Source: Sphingomonadales bacterium
Lineage (GTDB): Bacteria > Pseudomonadota > Alphaproteobacteria > Sphingomonadales > Sphingomonadaceae
NCBI GenBank assembly: GCA_017302775.1
Contig: JAFLDC010000038.1
Coordinates: 1-11,995 of the forward strand
Length of the DNA stretch: 11,995 nt
Reading direction: 5' to 3'
In this document: in pieces, positions 1 through 6,914 of the stretch
How positions within the stretch are numbered: the first letter of the stretch is position 1
How the letters are laid out: the number at the start of each line of letters is the position of its first letter
Notes under the pieces: model-generated
Databases searched by the model: none
The model's input: the letters and a program-made list of their open reading frames with translations, nothing else
Told to the model about the DNA's origin: nothing
Position numbers and translations under genes: made by a program

Positions 1-1359
1 GCAGGCGATGGCGTCCCCGCCATTGCGCTGCCCAATGCGCAGACCGTGTGGACCGCGCCCGCCGGACAGACGCTCACCCCGCAGAGCCCGGTCACGCTCA
101 GCTGGAACAACGGCGCCGGGCAGACTTTTACCCTGACTTACGCCATCGACGCTGATTACATGCTGACTGTCAGCCAGGGCGTGACCAATGCCGGGCCTGC
201 CGCGATCGCGGTCAAGCCGGTGGCACAGCTCAACCGCACGGACAAGACCGCCGCCGTTGACAGCTTCAACGTCCATGCCGGGCCCTTTGGCGCCTTTGAT
301 GAGGCCGTGTCGTTCGGGCCGGACTATTCCGACCTGACCGAGGCCGGCACCATCGCCGGAACCGGAAAACCCAACTGGATCGGCTTTACCGACATCTACT
401 GGATGAGCACGCTGATCCCGGAGAAGCCGGGCGCAACCAGCGATTTCCGCAGCCTTGGCGGCGGGATTTTCCTGGCCAACCTGTTCTATCCCCAGATCGC
501 CATCGCCCCGGGGCAGCAGGGTGCCCGGGTGACCAAACTGTTCGCCGGGGCCAAGGAAACCGAAGTGCTGGATCGCTATGAGGAGGCGGGTGTTCCCCGC
601 TTCGGCCTGGCGATTGACTGGGGCTGGTTCCGCTGGTTCGAAAAGCCGATCTTCTGGCTGCTGAAAAGCCTGTTCAACACCGTCGGCAACTTCGGCGTGG
701 CGATCATGCTGCTGACCCTGATCGTGCGGGGGGTGATGTTCCCGATCGCCCAGCGCCAGTTCGCCAGCATGGCGGCGATGAAAGCGATCCAGCCCAAGAT
801 GAAGGCGATCCAGGAACGCTACAAGGACGACAAGCCCAAGCAGCAGCAGGAAATCATGGCGCTGTACAAAGCCGAAGGGGTCAACCCGCTGGCCGGATGC
901 TTGCCGATCTTCTTGCAGATCCCGGTGTTCTTCGCGCTGTACAAGGTGCTGATCGTATCGGTTGAAATGCGTCACCAGCCGTTCGCGCTGTGGATCAAGG
1001 ATCTGTCCGCACCCGATCCGCTACACATTCTGAACCTGTTTGGTCTGCTGCCGTTCAACCCGCCTGCCTTCCTGGCAATCGGCGTGCTGGCGCTGCTGCT
1101 GGGCATTACCATGTACTTCCAGTTCAAGCTGAACCCGGCGCAGATGGACCCCGTCCAGCAGCAGGTGTTTGCGATTATGCCGTGGATGATGATGTTCATC
1201 ATGGCACCCTTCGCCGCCGGTCTGCTGCTCTACTGGATCACCTCCAACGTGCTGACCATTGCCCAGCAGGCCTATCTCTATTCCAAGCACCCCCAGCTGA
1301 AGGCGCAGGCGGACAAGGATAGCGAAGATGCCAAGCGGGCCCAGGCGCGCGGCAAGTAA
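1..1359 (+). CDS. yidC: Membrane protein insertase YidC (5' end outside the window)
   Basis: YidC/Oxa1-family insertase. It inserts and folds inner-membrane proteins, alone or with the Sec translocon. The frame is open from base 1, so the 452 residues seen are the C-terminal part. About 120-140 N-terminal residues (first membrane segment and start of the periplasmic domain) are probably missing. The first half shown is the periplasmic beta domain. The conserved core begins near base 640. A membrane segment there carries the hydrophilic-groove arginine (codon 727-729, in IVRGVMFPI). Next come the charged cytoplasmic hairpin (QPKMKAIQERYKDDK), the NPLAGCLPIFLQIPVFFALY segment, two further hydrophobic segments (about 1060-1120 and 1180-1260) ending in GLLLYWITSN, and a short basic tail. 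It overlaps yihA, so the two are probably co-transcribed. In related bacteria rpmH and rnpA lie just upstream. Identification is firm. Confidence 0.97.
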   Translation, partial: AGDGVPAIALPNAQTVWTAPAGQTLTPQSPVTLSWNNGAGQTFTLTYAIDADYMLTVSQGVTNAGPAAIAVKPVAQLNRTDKTAAVDSFNVHAGPFGAFDEAVSFGPDYSDLTEAGTIAGTGKPNWIGFTDIYWMSTLIPEKPGATSDFRSLGGGIFLANLFYPQIAIAPGQQGARVTKLFAGAKETEVLDRYEEAGVPRFGLAIDWGWFRWFEKPIFWLLKSLFNTVGNFGVAIMLLTLIVRGVMFPIAQRQFASMAAMKAIQPKMKAIQERYKDDKPKQQQEIMALYKAEGVNPLAGCLPIFLQIPVFFALYKVLIVSVEMRHQPFALWIKDLSAPDPLHILNLFGLLPFNPPAFLAIGVLALLLGITMYFQFKLNPAQMDPVQQQVFAIMPWMMMFIMAPFAAGLLLYWITSNVLTIAQQAYLYSKHPQLKAQADKDSEDAKRAQARGK

Positions 1360-2005
1360 TCCGGTGACCGCGGACGATCCCGATCTGGCCGAAGCGGCGC
1401 GCAAGCTGTTTGCCGGGCGGGTCGAGTTTCTGCTCAGCGCCCCGGCGCTGAACTTTCTGCCTGAGCCGGACGCCCCGGAGATTGCCTTTGCCGGACGCTC
1501 CAACGTCGGCAAGAGCTCGCTGCTCAACGCGATCACCGGGCGCAAATCGATCGCCCGCGCCTCGGTCACCCCGGGGCGGACGCAGGAACTCAACTTCTTC
1601 GAAGTGGGCGAGCCGACCCGGCTGCGGCTGGTTGACATGCCCGGCTATGGCTACGCCAAGGCCCCGTTAAAGGTGGTCGAAAAGTGGCGCCGCCTGATCC
1701 GCGACTATCTGCGCGGACGGGTTGAGTTGAAGCGGACGCTGGTGCTGATCGACAGTCGCCACGGGGTGAAGGATGTTGACCGCGAAATGCTCAAGATGCT
1801 GGACGAGGCGGCGGTCGGTTACCGGCTGGTGCTGACCAAGGCTGACAAGATCAAGGCCAGCGAGCTGGACGCCGTGCTGGCCGCGACTCAGATCGAAGCC
1901 CGCAAGCATTCCGCCGCCTATCCGGTGGTTCACGTCACCAGCAGCGAAAAAGGCATGGGCATCGCCGAATTGCGCGCCGCCATTCTGGCAGACGCTGCGA
2001 TCTGA
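1328..2005 (+). CDS. yihA: Ribosome biogenesis GTP-binding protein YihA/YsxC (EngB)
   Basis: TRAFAC-class GTPase of the EngB family, which helps late assembly of the large ribosomal subunit. Visible motifs: P-loop GRSNVGKS (residues 56-63), TPGRT (81-85, G2), DMPGYGYAKAP (103-113, G3), TKAD (170-173, G4) and SSEKG (205-209, G5). At 225 residues it is slightly longer than the E. coli protein (about 210). The ATG at 1328 lies inside yidC, giving a 32-base overlap, and has an AAGGA ribosome binding site at 1315-1319 with 8 bases of spacing. A GTG at 1364, four bases after the yidC stop, would give 213 residues. That fits the family length better but has no clear binding site, so the start is uncertain. 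The pair yidC-yihA is a common alphaproteobacterial arrangement. Confidence 0.96.
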   Translation: MPSGPRRAASNPVTADDPDLAEAARKLFAGRVEFLLSAPALNFLPEPDAPEIAFAGRSNVGKSSLLNAITGRKSIARASVTPGRTQELNFFEVGEPTRLRLVDMPGYGYAKAPLKVVEKWRRLIRDYLRGRVELKRTLVLIDSRHGVKDVDREMLKMLDEAAVGYRLVLTKADKIKASELDAVLAATQIEARKHSAAYPVVHVTSSEKGMGIAELRAAILADAAI

Positions 2006-2007
2006 CC

Positions 2008-3876
2008 TCAACAGCGGTCAGGCTTCCAGCGATCAACTTTCATCTGGATGTTGCGACGATAGCTACCGTCGGTTCCGCTCATGTTATGGGGCTTGATCGT
2101 TCGGCTGATCGGCCATCCCATCCGCACCAGCGTGACATGCCAGTCGGCCATCTGGTGCCCATCCACCAGGTTTTGCGGCAGTGCGCCGCTGACCAGATAG
2201 GCCGCCAGCTCGTCCGCAACCGCTGATCCCTGCGGGCCCAGCAGGCACAGCCCGTTTTTCGCGGCAATGATCATGTCGATATTGCGATCCCGCTCTGCCT
2301 GCCGATCGTATGTGCGAATGCTGCGGCGGCTCCGTTGGTCGTGAATTTCCGCCACCACACCGCCATGATGCTTGATCATTGCCAGCAGCATGGGGGCGTT
2401 CTTCGCTGATCCGAAGCCGAGCGCACGAACCAGTTCGGGCACCGCCAGGCGCTTGTCCGGATCGCGGAGCAATTGCAGCTGCAGCGGGCCGATCAGACCG
2501 GCCGCCTCTGCACCCAGGTTCTTGACCAATCCCCCCATGTGGCTCTTGGCCATTTCGGCGGGTGCGCTGGTGGCGATCAATCGCCGGGTATAGGCATCAT
2601 AGACCGTCCGCGCCTGGGCCAGCGGCAGCTTGAGCTGCCAGGCACCGCGAAATTCGGTCAGGCGTTGATCACTAACCAGCCGGACCAGCAGCGCGACGTC
2701 TTCATCCGCCGCGCTGTTGCCCATCGCCTGGAAATAGCTTTCCATGACCTGAAAGCCCGGGCTGGCCGCGCTGGCAGAGGGATCGTCCAGTGCAGCGATC
2801 AATTGCGCGCGCAGCGCCGGGCGCATGACCGCGAGCTGCTCAGCCGCATTGAGCGGTTTGCCCGCCAGGTTGGTATGTTGCCCCAGAATGCGCGACAGCT
2901 TGATCGCATCATATCCGGTCTTGCTGTGCACTACGGTACGGTTCCAGCCAAACCGGAAGTGTTCGATCCCGCCCGTGCTGCCAACGAACAGGAACTTCGA
3001 AAGCGGAAAAACGCTGCTCTGATGCTGGCGTGACACTACGGTATCTCCAGCCAGAATCTCGACCGTCTGGGTTTCCAGCCGCCCTGGCTCGAAGCTCCAG
3101 CGCGCGCTGCTTGTACTCGAATTGCTGGTCCGCTCGATCACGGTAAAATCAGCGGCGGGCACCACTGAATCGGCCACCAGGCAATATTCGCCTGCCAGCT
3201 TCATCGCCCATTGCGACACCAGCAGCTTTCCGCCTTCATGATTACCCATGCCCTTCAGGTCCGGGTTTTGCAGGGGTGGAACGATCGACTTGAAATCAAC
3301 TTCGACATTGCTGCTGCAACCCGGCCGCTTTTCCAGCCGGAAAGTGCGCACCGCCTGCTGCGACCCGTCACCGGCCACACTGCTGTCCAGCACGACCGCA
3401 GTTACACCGGGGGTGAACAGCGCAGCCAGGCAATGGCCATCGCAGCGGAACCCGGACTGCCCGATCCCCGGCGCCAGCTTGTTGCGATCAGCCTTTACCA
3501 ATTTGGGCCGGTTGAGTTTGAAATGGACCACCCCGCGCAGCGCGATCGGCTGTTCGGGCAAGATTTCGGGCAAGAGCGAGGAGCGGTATGCAGCCATCGC
3601 GGCGTTGCGTGATGGCAAGGGCACCGTAAACCCGACTGCCAGCACCGCCGCTAGGCCGACCAGCACCGGCAGCACCCCATCGCCGAATATCATCCGCGCC
3701 GCGAACCACCCGGCGGCAAACACCAGCCCATAAAGGAATGCGCTGGGCAACATGCTGAGGATCAGGCCGGGGATGATCAGCAGGAAGAAACCGAGCACCA
3801 CCAGCGACGGCATCGCCATGACCACCGCCGTGCCGACACCGGTGATCAGCAGATAGGAAATCAGGAGTTTCTGCAT
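2008..3876 (-). CDS. Uncharacterised membrane-anchored protein, 622 residues
   Basis: I do not recognise this family. Residues 1-87 contain three or four closely spaced hydrophobic segments (roughly 4-22, 24-42, 47-64 and 68-86) with few charges. A soluble region of about 530 residues follows. Its first part (about 110-330) looks beta-rich and has cysteines at 145 and 149 (CDGHC), 187 and 232, which could form disulfides if it faces the periplasm. From about 340 to 570 it becomes helical and leucine/alanine-rich, in short amphipathic helices that look like HEAT-type repeats (for example 392-403, 446-470, 476-503 and 549-563). No catalytic motif is evident. The start ATG (3876-3874) has a GGGGA just upstream with short spacing. 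The gene is convergent with yihA, with two bases between the stop codons, and lies 113 bases downstream of the VOC gene. Codon use matches the neighbours, so it appears to be a real gene. Confidence 0.85.
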   Translation of the reverse strand: MQKLLISYLLITGVGTAVVMAMPSLVVLGFFLLIIPGLILSMLPSAFLYGLVFAAGWFAARMIFGDGVLPVLVGLAAVLAVGFTVPLPSRNAAMAAYRSSLLPEILPEQPIALRGVVHFKLNRPKLVKADRNKLAPGIGQSGFRCDGHCLAALFTPGVTAVVLDSSVAGDGSQQAVRTFRLEKRPGCSSNVEVDFKSIVPPLQNPDLKGMGNHEGGKLLVSQWAMKLAGEYCLVADSVVPAADFTVIERTSNSSTSSARWSFEPGRLETQTVEILAGDTVVSRQHQSSVFPLSKFLFVGSTGGIEHFRFGWNRTVVHSKTGYDAIKLSRILGQHTNLAGKPLNAAEQLAVMRPALRAQLIAALDDPSASAASPGFQVMESYFQAMGNSAADEDVALLVRLVSDQRLTEFRGAWQLKLPLAQARTVYDAYTRRLIATSAPAEMAKSHMGGLVKNLGAEAAGLIGPLQLQLLRDPDKRLAVPELVRALGFGSAKNAPMLLAMIKHHGGVVAEIHDQRSRRSIRTYDRQAERDRNIDMIIAAKNGLCLLGPQGSAVADELAAYLVSGALPQNLVDGHQMADWHVTLVRMGWPISRTIKPHNMSGTDGSYRRNIQMKVDRWKPDRC

Positions 3877-3934
3877 CGTCCCCGCTTGCTCATGGCCCGC
3901 ACCAGGATTGGCGCCGCTGTATCCCGCGCAAGGC

Positions 3935-3962
3935 TATAACATCAAAATCTTTCCGAATTTGA
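3935..3962 (-). promoter_or_regulatory. AT-rich segment with an imperfect dyad; possible promoter of the 622-residue protein gene
   Basis: The gap between the VOC stop and the start of the downstream gene is GC-rich except for this stretch. It contains TCAAA (3942-3946) and its inverted copy TTTGA (3958-3962), separated by 11 bases. On the minus strand TCAAAT and TTATAG are 17 bases apart, the right spacing for a sigma-70 type promoter, but TCAAAT is a poor -35 match. The evidence is only base composition and spacing. Confidence 0.22.
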
Positions 3963-3989
3963 CCGGGGCAAGGATTGCGGCCGACCGCC

Positions 3990-4409
3990 TTATCGCGCGA
4001 ACAGCTGCCCGGGATCGGCAAAGGCTTTCATCTCGATCGCGTTGCCGCTGGGATCGCGGAAGAACATCGTCGCCTGCTCCCCCACCTGCCCCTTGAAACG
4101 CACATAAGGCTCGATCTCGAACTTCACCCCTGCCGCCTTGAGGCGCGCGGCCAGCGCCTCCCAGTCCGCCATCGCCAGCACGATCCCGAAATGCGGCACC
4201 GGCACGCCATGCCCGTCCACCGGGTTGTTGCCGGCATCGGCCGCGCGTTCGCCTGTGCAGTGCGCGACGATCTGGTGGCCATAGAAGTCGAAGTCTATCC
4301 ATTGATCGCTGCTGCGGCCCTCTGCGCAGCCCATCACACCACCCCAGAAAGCGCGGGCTTCCGCCAGATCACGAACCGGAAAGGCAAGGTGGAACGGGCG
4401 CAGGGTCAT
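3990..4409 (-). CDS. VOC-family protein (glyoxalase/bleomycin resistance/dioxygenase fold)
   Basis: A 139-residue vicinal-oxygen-chelate protein made of two beta-alpha-beta-beta-beta units. The opening [17 protein letters not shown] is the classic first unit. The second starts near VPHFGIVL (71-78), and the closing strand is [15 protein letters not shown] (116-130). Candidate metal ligands are His7, His73 and Glu126, a His-His-Glu pattern as in many metal-dependent members. The substrate cannot be told from sequence; lactoylglutathione lyase, dioxygenase and drug-binding relatives share the fold. The ATG at 4409 begins exactly where the domain should, but no Shine-Dalgarno sequence precedes it, so it may be read from a leaderless or very short-leader transcript. 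It is divergent from a glutathione S-transferase across 48 bases. That is suggestive of shared detoxification control but not evidence of it. Confidence 0.92.
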   Translation of the reverse strand: MTLRPFHLAFPVRDLAEARAFWGGVMGCAEGRSSDQWIDFDFYGHQIVAHCTGERAADAGNNPVDGHGVPVPHFGIVLAMADWEALAARLKAAGVKFEIEPYVRFKGQVGEQATMFFRDPSGNAIEMKAFADPGQLFAR

Positions 4410-4441
4410 GGCTGTTCAGACTCGACAGTTATTGGATGAAC

Positions 4442-4456
4442 GGTTAGCCGCTAACC
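4442..4456. promoter_or_regulatory. Perfect 15-base palindrome against the GST start codon
   Basis: GGTTAGC (4442-4448), one central C (4449), and GCTAACC (4450-4456) form a perfect inverted repeat with 7-base arms. It ends one base before the GST ATG and fills the place where a ribosome binding site would normally lie. No purine-rich Shine-Dalgarno sequence is present. It also sits in the only spacer between the divergent VOC and GST genes. It could be an operator for a dimeric repressor serving one or both genes. The dyad is seen directly; the role is inference. Confidence 0.4.
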
Positions 4457-4457
4457 C

Positions 4458-5129
4458 ATGAAGCTGATTCTGGGCAACAAGAACTATTCCAGCTGGTCGC
4501 TGCGCGGCTGGCTGGCGGCCAAGCAATCGGGCCTCGCTTTCGAGGAGATCATGGTCCCGCTCTATGGTGATGACTGGGACGCGCGCAAGAAGCGGACAGA
4601 AGGTATTGAGCCGTCGTCGGGGAAGGTTCCGGTTCTGTGGGATGGCGATGCCGTGGTGTGGGACAGCCTGGCGATCATTGAATTCCTGTCCGACAAGGTC
4701 GGGCGTGATCGGTTTTGGCCCAAGGCGGATGATGCCCGCGCCTTTGCCCGATCTCTGGTGGCTGAAATGCATTCGGGCCACCAGGCCCTGCGCCGCGAAT
4801 GCCCGATGAACGTGCGGCGCCGGGTGGAAGACTGGCAGATCAGCGATGAGGCACGCAGCGATGTGGTCCGCATTCTGACCCTGTGGGCCGAGGCGCGGGC
4901 CCGGTTCGGCCAGGGCGGGCCATACCTGTTCGGCACGTTCAGCGCCGCAGACATCATCTATGCACCCGTGGTCAGCCGGTTCATCACCTATGGGATCGGT
5001 GTGCCCGGTTTCGCGGTCGCTTATATGGAAGCGATCTGGACGCACGAATGGATGCAGTCCTGGATCGACGCCGCCGAGGCGGAGGACTGGGTTATCGAGC
5101 AGTTTGAGACGGAGCCCGCGCAAAGGTAA
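4458..5129 (+). CDS. Glutathione S-transferase family protein
   Basis: A 223-residue cytosolic GST. The N-terminal thioredoxin-like domain opens with MKLILGNKNYSSWSLRGWLA; Ser11 or Ser12 is the likely residue activating the glutathione thiol. The cis-proline is Pro58 in GKVPVL. Asp69-Ser70 in WDSLAI contact the gamma-glutamyl group of glutathione in this superfamily. The helical C-terminal domain runs from about residue 92 and contains the folding N-cap motif FSAADIIYAP (161-170). The class and substrate are not evident; this NYSSWS-type group is widespread in proteobacteria and largely uncharacterised. The ATG at 4458 is the natural family start although no ribosome binding site precedes it. 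Its stop codon lies in the loop of a strong hairpin (5113-5137). It converges on the cupin gene. Confidence 0.93.
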   Translation: MKLILGNKNYSSWSLRGWLAAKQSGLAFEEIMVPLYGDDWDARKKRTEGIEPSSGKVPVLWDGDAVVWDSLAIIEFLSDKVGRDRFWPKADDARAFARSLVAEMHSGHQALRRECPMNVRRRVEDWQISDEARSDVVRILTLWAEARARFGQGGPYLFGTFSAADIIYAPVVSRFITYGIGVPGFAVAYMEAIWTHEWMQSWIDAAEAEDWVIEQFETEPAQR

Positions 5130-5137
5130 CGCGGGCT
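5113..5137 (+). terminator. GC-rich stem-loop spanning the GST stop codon, possible terminator
   Basis: AGCCCGCG (5113-5120) pairs perfectly with CGCGGGCT (5130-5137) around a nine-base loop that contains the TAA stop (5127-5129). No T-run follows, so it is not a textbook intrinsic terminator. It may stabilise the 3' end or work with Rho. It lies in the convergent GST-cupin gap. Confidence 0.4.
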
Positions 5138-5166
5138 GCGGCATTCCTCACGAGCGCTTTGCCCGG

Positions 5167-5186
5167 CACCGGTTGAGAGCCCGGTG
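5167..5186 (-). terminator. Stem-loop just after the cupin gene stop, possible terminator
   Basis: CACCGG (5167-5172) and CCGGTG (5181-5186) are perfect inverted copies with an eight-base loop, four bases beyond the cupin stop codon. The stem is short and no T-run follows on either strand, so the assignment rests only on position and symmetry. With the hairpin at 5113-5137 it separates the two convergent genes. Confidence 0.3.
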
Positions 5187-5190
5187 ACGT

Positions 5191-5655
5191 TCAGGCAATT
5201 CGGTCGGTTGGATAGGGCGTGCCGTCCTTGTGGAAATAGCCGTCATCGCCAAACGTCATATCGATATCGGAATAGACCCCGCCCGCAGCGCGATCGCCGG
5301 CGCCAATCGCCACGAAAACACAGTCGTGCGTGCTTTCGTTGATCAAATGGTGTCCATTCCTGACCCCCTTGGCCCAGGCCGCGATGTCGCCCGCGCGGAG
5401 CAAAGTGCGCCCGTCATCCTCAACCAGCACGGCTTCGCCGCTGAGCATGATCACCAGTTCATCCTCGCCCTGATGCCAGTGACGCTGGCTGGACCAACTG
5501 CCGGGTTTGAGCACGACATGGCTTGCGCCGAACGCGGTCAGGCCACCGGCCGGAGCCAGCCGCCGCCACCAGCGCCCTGCGACGGCGGCGTCGAATGGTG
5601 CCGGATAACCGGTCGCATTGCTTTGCGGGATCGCATCGAGATCAAGCTTGGGCAT
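5191..5655 (-). CDS. Cupin-domain protein
   Basis: A single-domain cupin of 154 residues. Motif 1 is around residues 52-72, with metal-ligand candidates His59, His61 and Glu66 (HWHQGEDELV). Motif 2 is around 89-106, with His102 the usual fourth ligand and Asn106 closing the motif (GHHLIN). All four metal ligands are therefore present, and the protein probably binds a divalent metal. The substrate is unknown; relatives in sphingomonads are annotated only as cupin proteins. The start is the ATG at 5655: GGAG lies 7 bases upstream and the protein then begins MPKLDLDAIP, a typical start for this group. A longer frame back to 5730 would run into the divergent dapE gene and has no support. It is divergent from dapE by about 50 bases. 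Confidence 0.92.
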   Translation of the reverse strand: MPKLDLDAIPQSNATGYPAPFDAAVAGRWWRRLAPAGGLTAFGASHVVLKPGSWSSQRHWHQGEDELVIMLSGEAVLVEDDGRTLLRAGDIAAWAKGVRNGHHLINESTHDCVFVAIGAGDRAAGGVYSDIDMTFGDDGYFHKDGTPYPTDRIA

Positions 5656-5705
5656 GATGGCACTCCGGCTTGCAGGGCACCCTCTTACACCATATGCCCA
5701 GGCCG

Positions 5706-6848
5706 ATGACCAGCACTGTCCTGCCGCCACCCGTCCTGCCTCTGGCCGAAGCCCTGATCGCCTGTCCCAGCGTGACCCCCGCAGCCGGTTTGGTGTTCGA
5801 TTGTCTGGAAGGGCAGCTGGCCCCGCTGGGCTTTGCGGTACACCGCTTCATGGCCGGCGACGCGCCGCACGGCCCGGTCGAAAATCTGTTCGCGATCCGG
5901 CGCGGCCCTGCTGGCAGCCGCCACTTTGGTTTTGCCGGGCACGTCGATGTGGTTCCCCCTGGCGAGGGCTGGACGACGGCGCCATTTGCGCCGGAAGTGC
6001 GCGGCGATCTGCTTTACGGGCGCGGCGCGGTGGACATGAAGGGATCGATCGCGGCGATGGTTGCAGCGGTGGCGGCAATCCCGCCAACGGCCGGAACAAT
6101 CAGCTTCATCATCACCGGGGATGAAGAGGGGCCGGCGCTGCACGGCACAGTCGCGCTGATCGAACACATGCGCCGCGTGGGTGCGATTCCCGACCTGATC
6201 CTGGTGGGCGAGCCGACCAGCGTCAACCGGCTGGGCGACATGATGAAGATCGGCCGGCGCGGCTCGATCAACATCTGGCTGGAGGTTGTCGGCGGCGAAG
6301 GGCATGTCGCTTATCCGCACCTAGCCAACAATCCGATCGGGCCGCTCGTCAACATGCTGGCAGAGCTCAACGCGCTGGTGCTGGACGAAGGGACCGACTG
6401 GTTCCAGCCCAGCAATCTGGAGATTACAGACATCACCGTTGGCAATCCCGCGACCAATGTGATCCCGGCCAGGGCGACGGCGCGGCTTTCGATCCGGTTC
6501 AACGATTTGCATACCGGGCAGGAACTGGCCGATATGGTCAGTGCCATTGCCGCAAAGCACGGTGGCACGGCGCACCCGATGATCTCTGGCGAGGCCTTCC
6601 TGACCCCGCCCGGCGCATTCAGCACACTGATTGCCGATGCGGTCGCCGCGGAAACCGGCCTGCGCCCGGAAGCCAGCACGACCGGCGGAACCAGCGACGC
6701 CCGGTTTCTGAAAGATCTGTGCCCGGTCATCGAATTCGGCCTGTGCAACGCAACGATGCACAAGCGTGACGAAGCGGTGGCGACGGCTGATCTGGATACC
6801 CTGGCGCGCATATATGCGCGAGTGGCGGAAGCGGCGCTGGCACCCTGA
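5706..6848 (+). CDS. dapE: Succinyl-diaminopimelate desuccinylase DapE
   Basis: Zinc hydrolase of the M20 family. It removes succinate from N-succinyl-LL-2,6-diaminopimelate in the succinylase branch of diaminopimelate/lysine synthesis, in the cytoplasm. All catalytic positions are visible: His79 with catalytic Asp81 (AGHVDVVP), bridging Asp110 (GAVDMKGS), general base Glu140 and ligand Glu141 (GDEEGPALHGT), Glu169 (VGEPTS) and His352 (NATMHKRDE). The dimerisation domain begins near 180 (KIGRRGS) and includes GHVAYPHLANNP (199-210), which supplies the active-site histidine. The length of 380 residues is normal. The ATG at 5706 is chosen by family length, with AGG three bases upstream. An ATG at 5694 is possible, and a TTG at 5670 is unlikely. 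It is divergent from the cupin gene and is followed by the symporter after 66 bases. Confidence 0.97.
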   Translation: MTSTVLPPPVLPLAEALIACPSVTPAAGLVFDCLEGQLAPLGFAVHRFMAGDAPHGPVENLFAIRRGPAGSRHFGFAGHVDVVPPGEGWTTAPFAPEVRGDLLYGRGAVDMKGSIAAMVAAVAAIPPTAGTISFIITGDEEGPALHGTVALIEHMRRVGAIPDLILVGEPTSVNRLGDMMKIGRRGSINIWLEVVGGEGHVAYPHLANNPIGPLVNMLAELNALVLDEGTDWFQPSNLEITDITVGNPATNVIPARATARLSIRFNDLHTGQELADMVSAIAAKHGGTAHPMISGEAFLTPPGAFSTLIADAVAAETGLRPEASTTGGTSDARFLKDLCPVIEFGLCNATMHKRDEAVATADLDTLARIYARVAEAALAP

Positions 6849-6865
6849 TTGCGGACCACGCGACA

Positions 6866-6904
6866 CCCTGTTAGGCTTGGCCGCAATAATCTTGCCTGAC
6901 AGGG
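6866..6904 (+). promoter_or_regulatory. Leader hairpin that would mask the symporter's ribosome binding site
   Basis: CCCTGTTAGGC (6866-6876) pairs with GCCTGACAGGG (6894-6904) over 11 consecutive positions, ten Watson-Crick and one G-U in RNA, around a 17-base loop. The downstream arm includes AGGG of the Shine-Dalgarno AGGGGA (6901-6906) that serves the ATG at 6915, so the folded RNA would hide most of it. No T-run follows, which argues against a simple terminator. It could be a translational switch, a read-through attenuator for dapE transcripts, or, at DNA level, an operator. The pairing is seen directly; the function is inferred. Confidence 0.5.
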
Positions 6905-6914
6905 GACGCGCAAC

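Noticed and set aside
1021..1638. A 205-codon minus-strand frame across the yidC-yihA junction
   Set aside because: Antisense to two well-supported genes, with Arg/Ser/Gly-rich composition. An artefact of GC bias.
2473..3033. Plus-strand frames across the 622-residue protein, considered as an alternative coding strand
   Set aside because: The minus strand gives one unbroken frame with membrane segments and sensible composition; the plus-strand frames are fragmentary and Arg/Gln-rich.
5656..5730. A 25-residue N-terminal extension of the cupin protein
   Set aside because: The extension overlaps the start of divergent dapE and lacks a ribosome binding site, whereas the ATG at 5655 has GGAG at 7 bases and a typical family start.
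6849..6877. Possible promoter TTGCGG-17-TAGGCT upstream of the symporter gene
   Set aside because: Only half of each hexamer matches, and it would start transcription inside the leader hairpin, leaving the 5' arm out of the RNA. The two ideas conflict and the hairpin has better support.
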